Below, piece by piece: positions 60,925-63,041 of a DNA stretch of 63,041 nucleotides (position 1 is its first letter; every line of letters begins with the position of its first letter). The notes beneath the pieces are model-generated. The model saw only the letters and a program-made list of their open reading frames with translations, was not told where the DNA came from and ran no database searches. Source of the stretch: Alphaproteobacteria bacterium (GTDB lineage Bacteria; Pseudomonadota; Alphaproteobacteria; Rhizobiales; Aestuariivirgaceae); contig JAHEFB010000026.1 in assembly GCA_024640405.1 (NCBI GenBank), forward strand, positions 1-63,041, read 5' to 3'. Position numbers and translations under genes: made by a program.

Positions 60925-60955
60925 TATAATCATGCCAAGGGAACTGACTATTGTT
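60925..60955. repeat. Short copy of the repeat-family tip
   Basis: ATGCCAAGGGAACTGACTAT followed by TG matches the 44914 fragment (ATACCAAAAGGAACTGACTA). It lies in the 218-base gap between the divergent thioredoxin-like and recQ genes. It is short, so confidence is modest. Confidence 0.35.
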
Positions 60956-61109
60956 TTCTTTTTGTTAAGAACCGGGGCTTTGCATGTCTTGACGTTCGCT
61001 TTCCTGATGAACTGGATGGTAGAGTTGTTCATATGATCGTTTAGGCAACTCGTTTTTGTTCCGCGACACAGGGTATCCATTTGACTCCTGCCAGGCTTGG
61101 ACTCGTCCA

Positions 61110-62906
61110 TTGACACAGACATCTGCAACAATTCTTCGGGACACATTCGGTTTTGACCGGTTTCGGGCTGATCAGGAAGCTGTCGTTGATCTGTTGTCCC
61201 GCGGCGAAAACGCCCTTGTCGTGATGCCGACCGGCGCCGGAAAGTCTCTGTGCTATCAGGTCCCGGCACTGCTGCTGGACCGGCCCGTCATCGTTGTGTC
61301 ACCGCTGATTGCGCTGATGGACAATCAGGTTGCCGGTCTCCAGGTCAACGGCGTCGCGGCGGCTGCCATTCATTCAGGCCTATCCCGAGAGCAACAGGTC
61401 GATAACTGGCGGGCCTTTGCATCGGGCGCCTGCAGGCTTTTGTACCTGTCGCCCGAGCGCCTGATGACCGAGCGGATGCTGGCCGCAATCGAAAAACTTG
61501 ACCCCGCCCTGATCGTCATCGACGAAGCCCACTGCATCTCCAAATGGGGAGTGAGTTTCCGGCCCGAATACGAGCAGTTGTCGGTCCTTTACGATCGCTT
61601 CCCCAATGCCGCCATCGGCGCGTTCACGGCAACGGCCGACGATGCAACCCGCAGGGACATCGCCCAGAAACTGTTTCGCGGGCAGGGCCGCATTCTGGTG
61701 CAGGGCTTCGACCGGCCCAACCTGACCCTGGCGGTTTCTACCAAACGAAACTGGAAGACCCAGCTTCAGGACTTTCTTGAAGACAAAAGGGATGCATCCG
61801 GGATCGTTTACTGCCTGTCTCGCAAATTCAGCGAAGAGGTCGCTGAGTTTCTCTGCAACGATGGCTTCAGGGCAATTGCCTATCATGCCGGACAGGACCC
61901 CGGTTTGCGCGTTGCCAACCAGAACAGGTTCATGAGCGAAGAGGCTGTTGTGATGGTTGCGACGATTGCATTCGGAATGGGTATCGACAAGCCCGACATC
62001 CGCTATGTGTGTCATCTCAACCTGCCGGGCAATATGGAATCCTATTATCAGGAAATCGGCCGCGCCGGGCGCGATGGCCTGCCGGCTGAAACCCTGATGC
62101 TGTACGATTTGTCCGACATGCGGATGCGCCGGCAGTTTATCGAGCAGGATGGTGAAGACGAGGTCCATAAACTGCGCGAACACAAACGCCTCGATGCCCT
62201 GCTGGCTTACTGCGAGGCATCCGGCTGCCGGCGAACCGCGCTGTTGTCATATTTCGACGAGGAGGCAGCTGCATGCGGCAACTGCGACAACTGCCTGCAA
62301 CCGCCGCAACTCGAAGACGGGACCGCCGACGCCAGGTTGCTGTTTTCCGCAATAAGGCAAACCGGCCAGATGTTCGGCGGCGCGCACGTCATAGATGTAC
62401 TTCGGGGAGCCGAAACGCAAAAAATTGCCGATCGCAGACACAATGCTCTGGATTGTTATGGCGCCGGTGCCGGCCATTCCAAGGAATACTGGAATGCATT
62501 CATTCGACAGGCTGTTGCCGGCAACTACCTGACCATCAACATTCAGAAATATGGCGCCCTGCAACTGACCGATCGGGCAAAGCTGGTTACTGAAGGTGCC
62601 CAGGAGTTCGCGCTTCGCCGGATCGAAGCGCTCAAGCCGGCAAAGACAAAGAAGGCACCGAAAGCAAAGCCTGTGGAGGTGGCAGATGGCGACAAGGATC
62701 TGCTGGCATCGCTGAAAGCATTGCGGCTCACACTTGCCCAGGACCGCAAGGTCCCGGCTTTTGTGATACTGCATGACACCACCTTGAACGAAATCGCCCA
62801 CACCCGCCCGGCAACACTTGACGAGATGGCATCGATCAACGGCATCGGACCGCGCAAGCTGGAACAGTTCGGTCAGGCATTCCTCGATGTTGTTGCTGCC
62901 GGCTGA
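61110..62906 (+). CDS. recQ: ATP-dependent DNA helicase RecQ
   Basis: A 598-residue 3'-5' DNA helicase for recombination and fork repair. Walker A is MPTGAGKSLCYQVPALLLD, motif II is VIDEAHCISKWG, and the second RecA domain includes ATIAFGMGIDKPDIRYVCHL and QEIGRAGRDGLPAE. The RQC zinc cysteines are in CEASGCRRTALL and CGNCDNC, and an HRDC domain closes the protein (LKALRLTLAQDRKVPAFVIL, INGIGPRKLEQFG). The TTG at 61110 aligns with the usual N-terminus; TTG at 61056 is an alternative. Divergent from the thioredoxin-like gene. Confidence 0.96.
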   Translation: MTQTSATILRDTFGFDRFRADQEAVVDLLSRGENALVVMPTGAGKSLCYQVPALLLDRPVIVVSPLIALMDNQVAGLQVNGVAAAAIHSGLSREQQVDNWRAFASGACRLLYLSPERLMTERMLAAIEKLDPALIVIDEAHCISKWGVSFRPEYEQLSVLYDRFPNAAIGAFTATADDATRRDIAQKLFRGQGRILVQGFDRPNLTLAVSTKRNWKTQLQDFLEDKRDASGIVYCLSRKFSEEVAEFLCNDGFRAIAYHAGQDPGLRVANQNRFMSEEAVVMVATIAFGMGIDKPDIRYVCHLNLPGNMESYYQEIGRAGRDGLPAETLMLYDLSDMRMRRQFIEQDGEDEVHKLREHKRLDALLAYCEASGCRRTALLSYFDEEAAACGNCDNCLQPPQLEDGTADARLLFSAIRQTGQMFGGAHVIDVLRGAETQKIADRRHNALDCYGAGAGHSKEYWNAFIRQAVAGNYLTINIQKYGALQLTDRAKLVTEGAQEFALRRIEALKPAKTKKAPKAKPVEVADGDKDLLASLKALRLTLAQDRKVPAFVILHDTTLNEIAHTRPATLDEMASINGIGPRKLEQFGQAFLDVVAAG

Positions 62907-62921
62907 TCCTTCATCAGTTTT

Positions 62922-63041
62922 CTAGCCGGTGAACTCGATCTTGCCTTCAGGCAGAAGGTACAGAACCAGCGCCCGGCCATCAGTCACCGTCGGATGATGG
63001 GCAGAACCTGGCAGGTTCACACACCAGCCTGCCCCGTGGCC
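62922..63041 (-). CDS. Partial gene, C-terminus of a DUF4863-like protein
   Basis: The last 39 codons of a minus-strand gene run off the window edge: GHGAGWCVNLPGSAHHPTVT then DGRALVLYLLPEGKIEFTG and a TAG stop. The pattern resembles the C-terminus of cupin-like DUF4863 proteins, some of which are described as 4-hydroxylaminobenzoate lyases. With so little sequence, the family call is tentative. It converges with recQ. Confidence 0.5.
   Translation of the reverse strand, partial: GHGAGWCVNLPGSAHHPTVTDGRALVLYLLPEGKIEFTG

Overview
The window looks like chromosomal DNA from an alphaproteobacterium, most likely in the Hyphomicrobiales (rhizobial) or a related marine lineage. This rests on GC-rich coding sequence, a DUF992 protein, a rhizobial-type choline transporter (ChoXWV) with BetI/BetA, a DUF6489 protein, a cobalt-type nitrile hydratase and many small exported alphaproteobacterial proteins. 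I cannot name a species. No rRNA, tRNA, CRISPR array or intact mobile element was seen.

Layout. 1-2.3 kb: AT-richer, island-like DNA with a small unknown gene, a frameshifted IS3-family transposase remnant and a sugar-transfer ATP-grasp gene, followed by a decayed copy of the tail of the unknown gene. 2.4-16 kb: housekeeping and envelope genes (acetyltransferase, beta-barrel porin, CapK-like ligase, very AT-rich GT18-like glycosyltransferase, DUF992, MFS transporter, methyltransferase, OsmC, KatG, fucosyltransferase-type GT10) plus a broken nucleobase permease. 16-21 kb: a K+ channel-like protein and an RND efflux pair. 21-30 kb: GST/haloacid dehalogenase, cobalt nitrile hydratase with its activator, CcdA, a DUF1007/NicO metal transporter, an apparently exported FAH-family protein, DUF302 and TspO. 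30-35.4 kb: choline uptake and oxidation. 35.5-40.1 kb: an unknown membrane protein and a TRAP transporter. 40.4-45.3 kb: D-amino-acid aminotransferase, metallo-hydrolase, thiolase, and ammonium transporter with PII. 45.3-50 kb: molybdenum hydroxylase pair, PaaI thioesterase and PaaK ligase. 50-60.2 kb: an oxidative, probably catabolic locus. 60.3-63 kb: thioredoxin-like protein, RecQ and the 3' end of a further gene.

The most interesting region is 50.0-60.2 kb. One strand carries an apparent five-gene unit: an HpaB-type flavin monooxygenase, a protein fusing a flavin reductase to a LysR effector-binding domain with no DNA-binding domain, a DUF1028 protein, a LysR regulator, and a trimethylamine/histamine-dehydrogenase-like flavoprotein whose binding-pocket residues resemble the histamine type. 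Next to it, a Rieske oxygenase and a racemase-like protein face a free-standing flavin reductase and an arginine:glycine amidinotransferase-like enzyme. Together these suggest oxidation of an amine or nitrogen-containing ring compound, but I do not recognise the pathway. The fusion resembles in principle the effector-gated reductase of p-hydroxyphenylacetate hydroxylase, with a LysR-type sensor in place of the MarR-type one.

A second genome-level signal is a family of about 240-300 bp intergenic elements with long terminal inverted repeats and a central GTGGT/ACCAC hairpin. Arms differ between copies but stay paired. Near-complete copies lie at 14640-14880, 17772-18073 and 40141-40408, with fragments elsewhere. 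Two copies supply the stop codon of a neighbouring gene.
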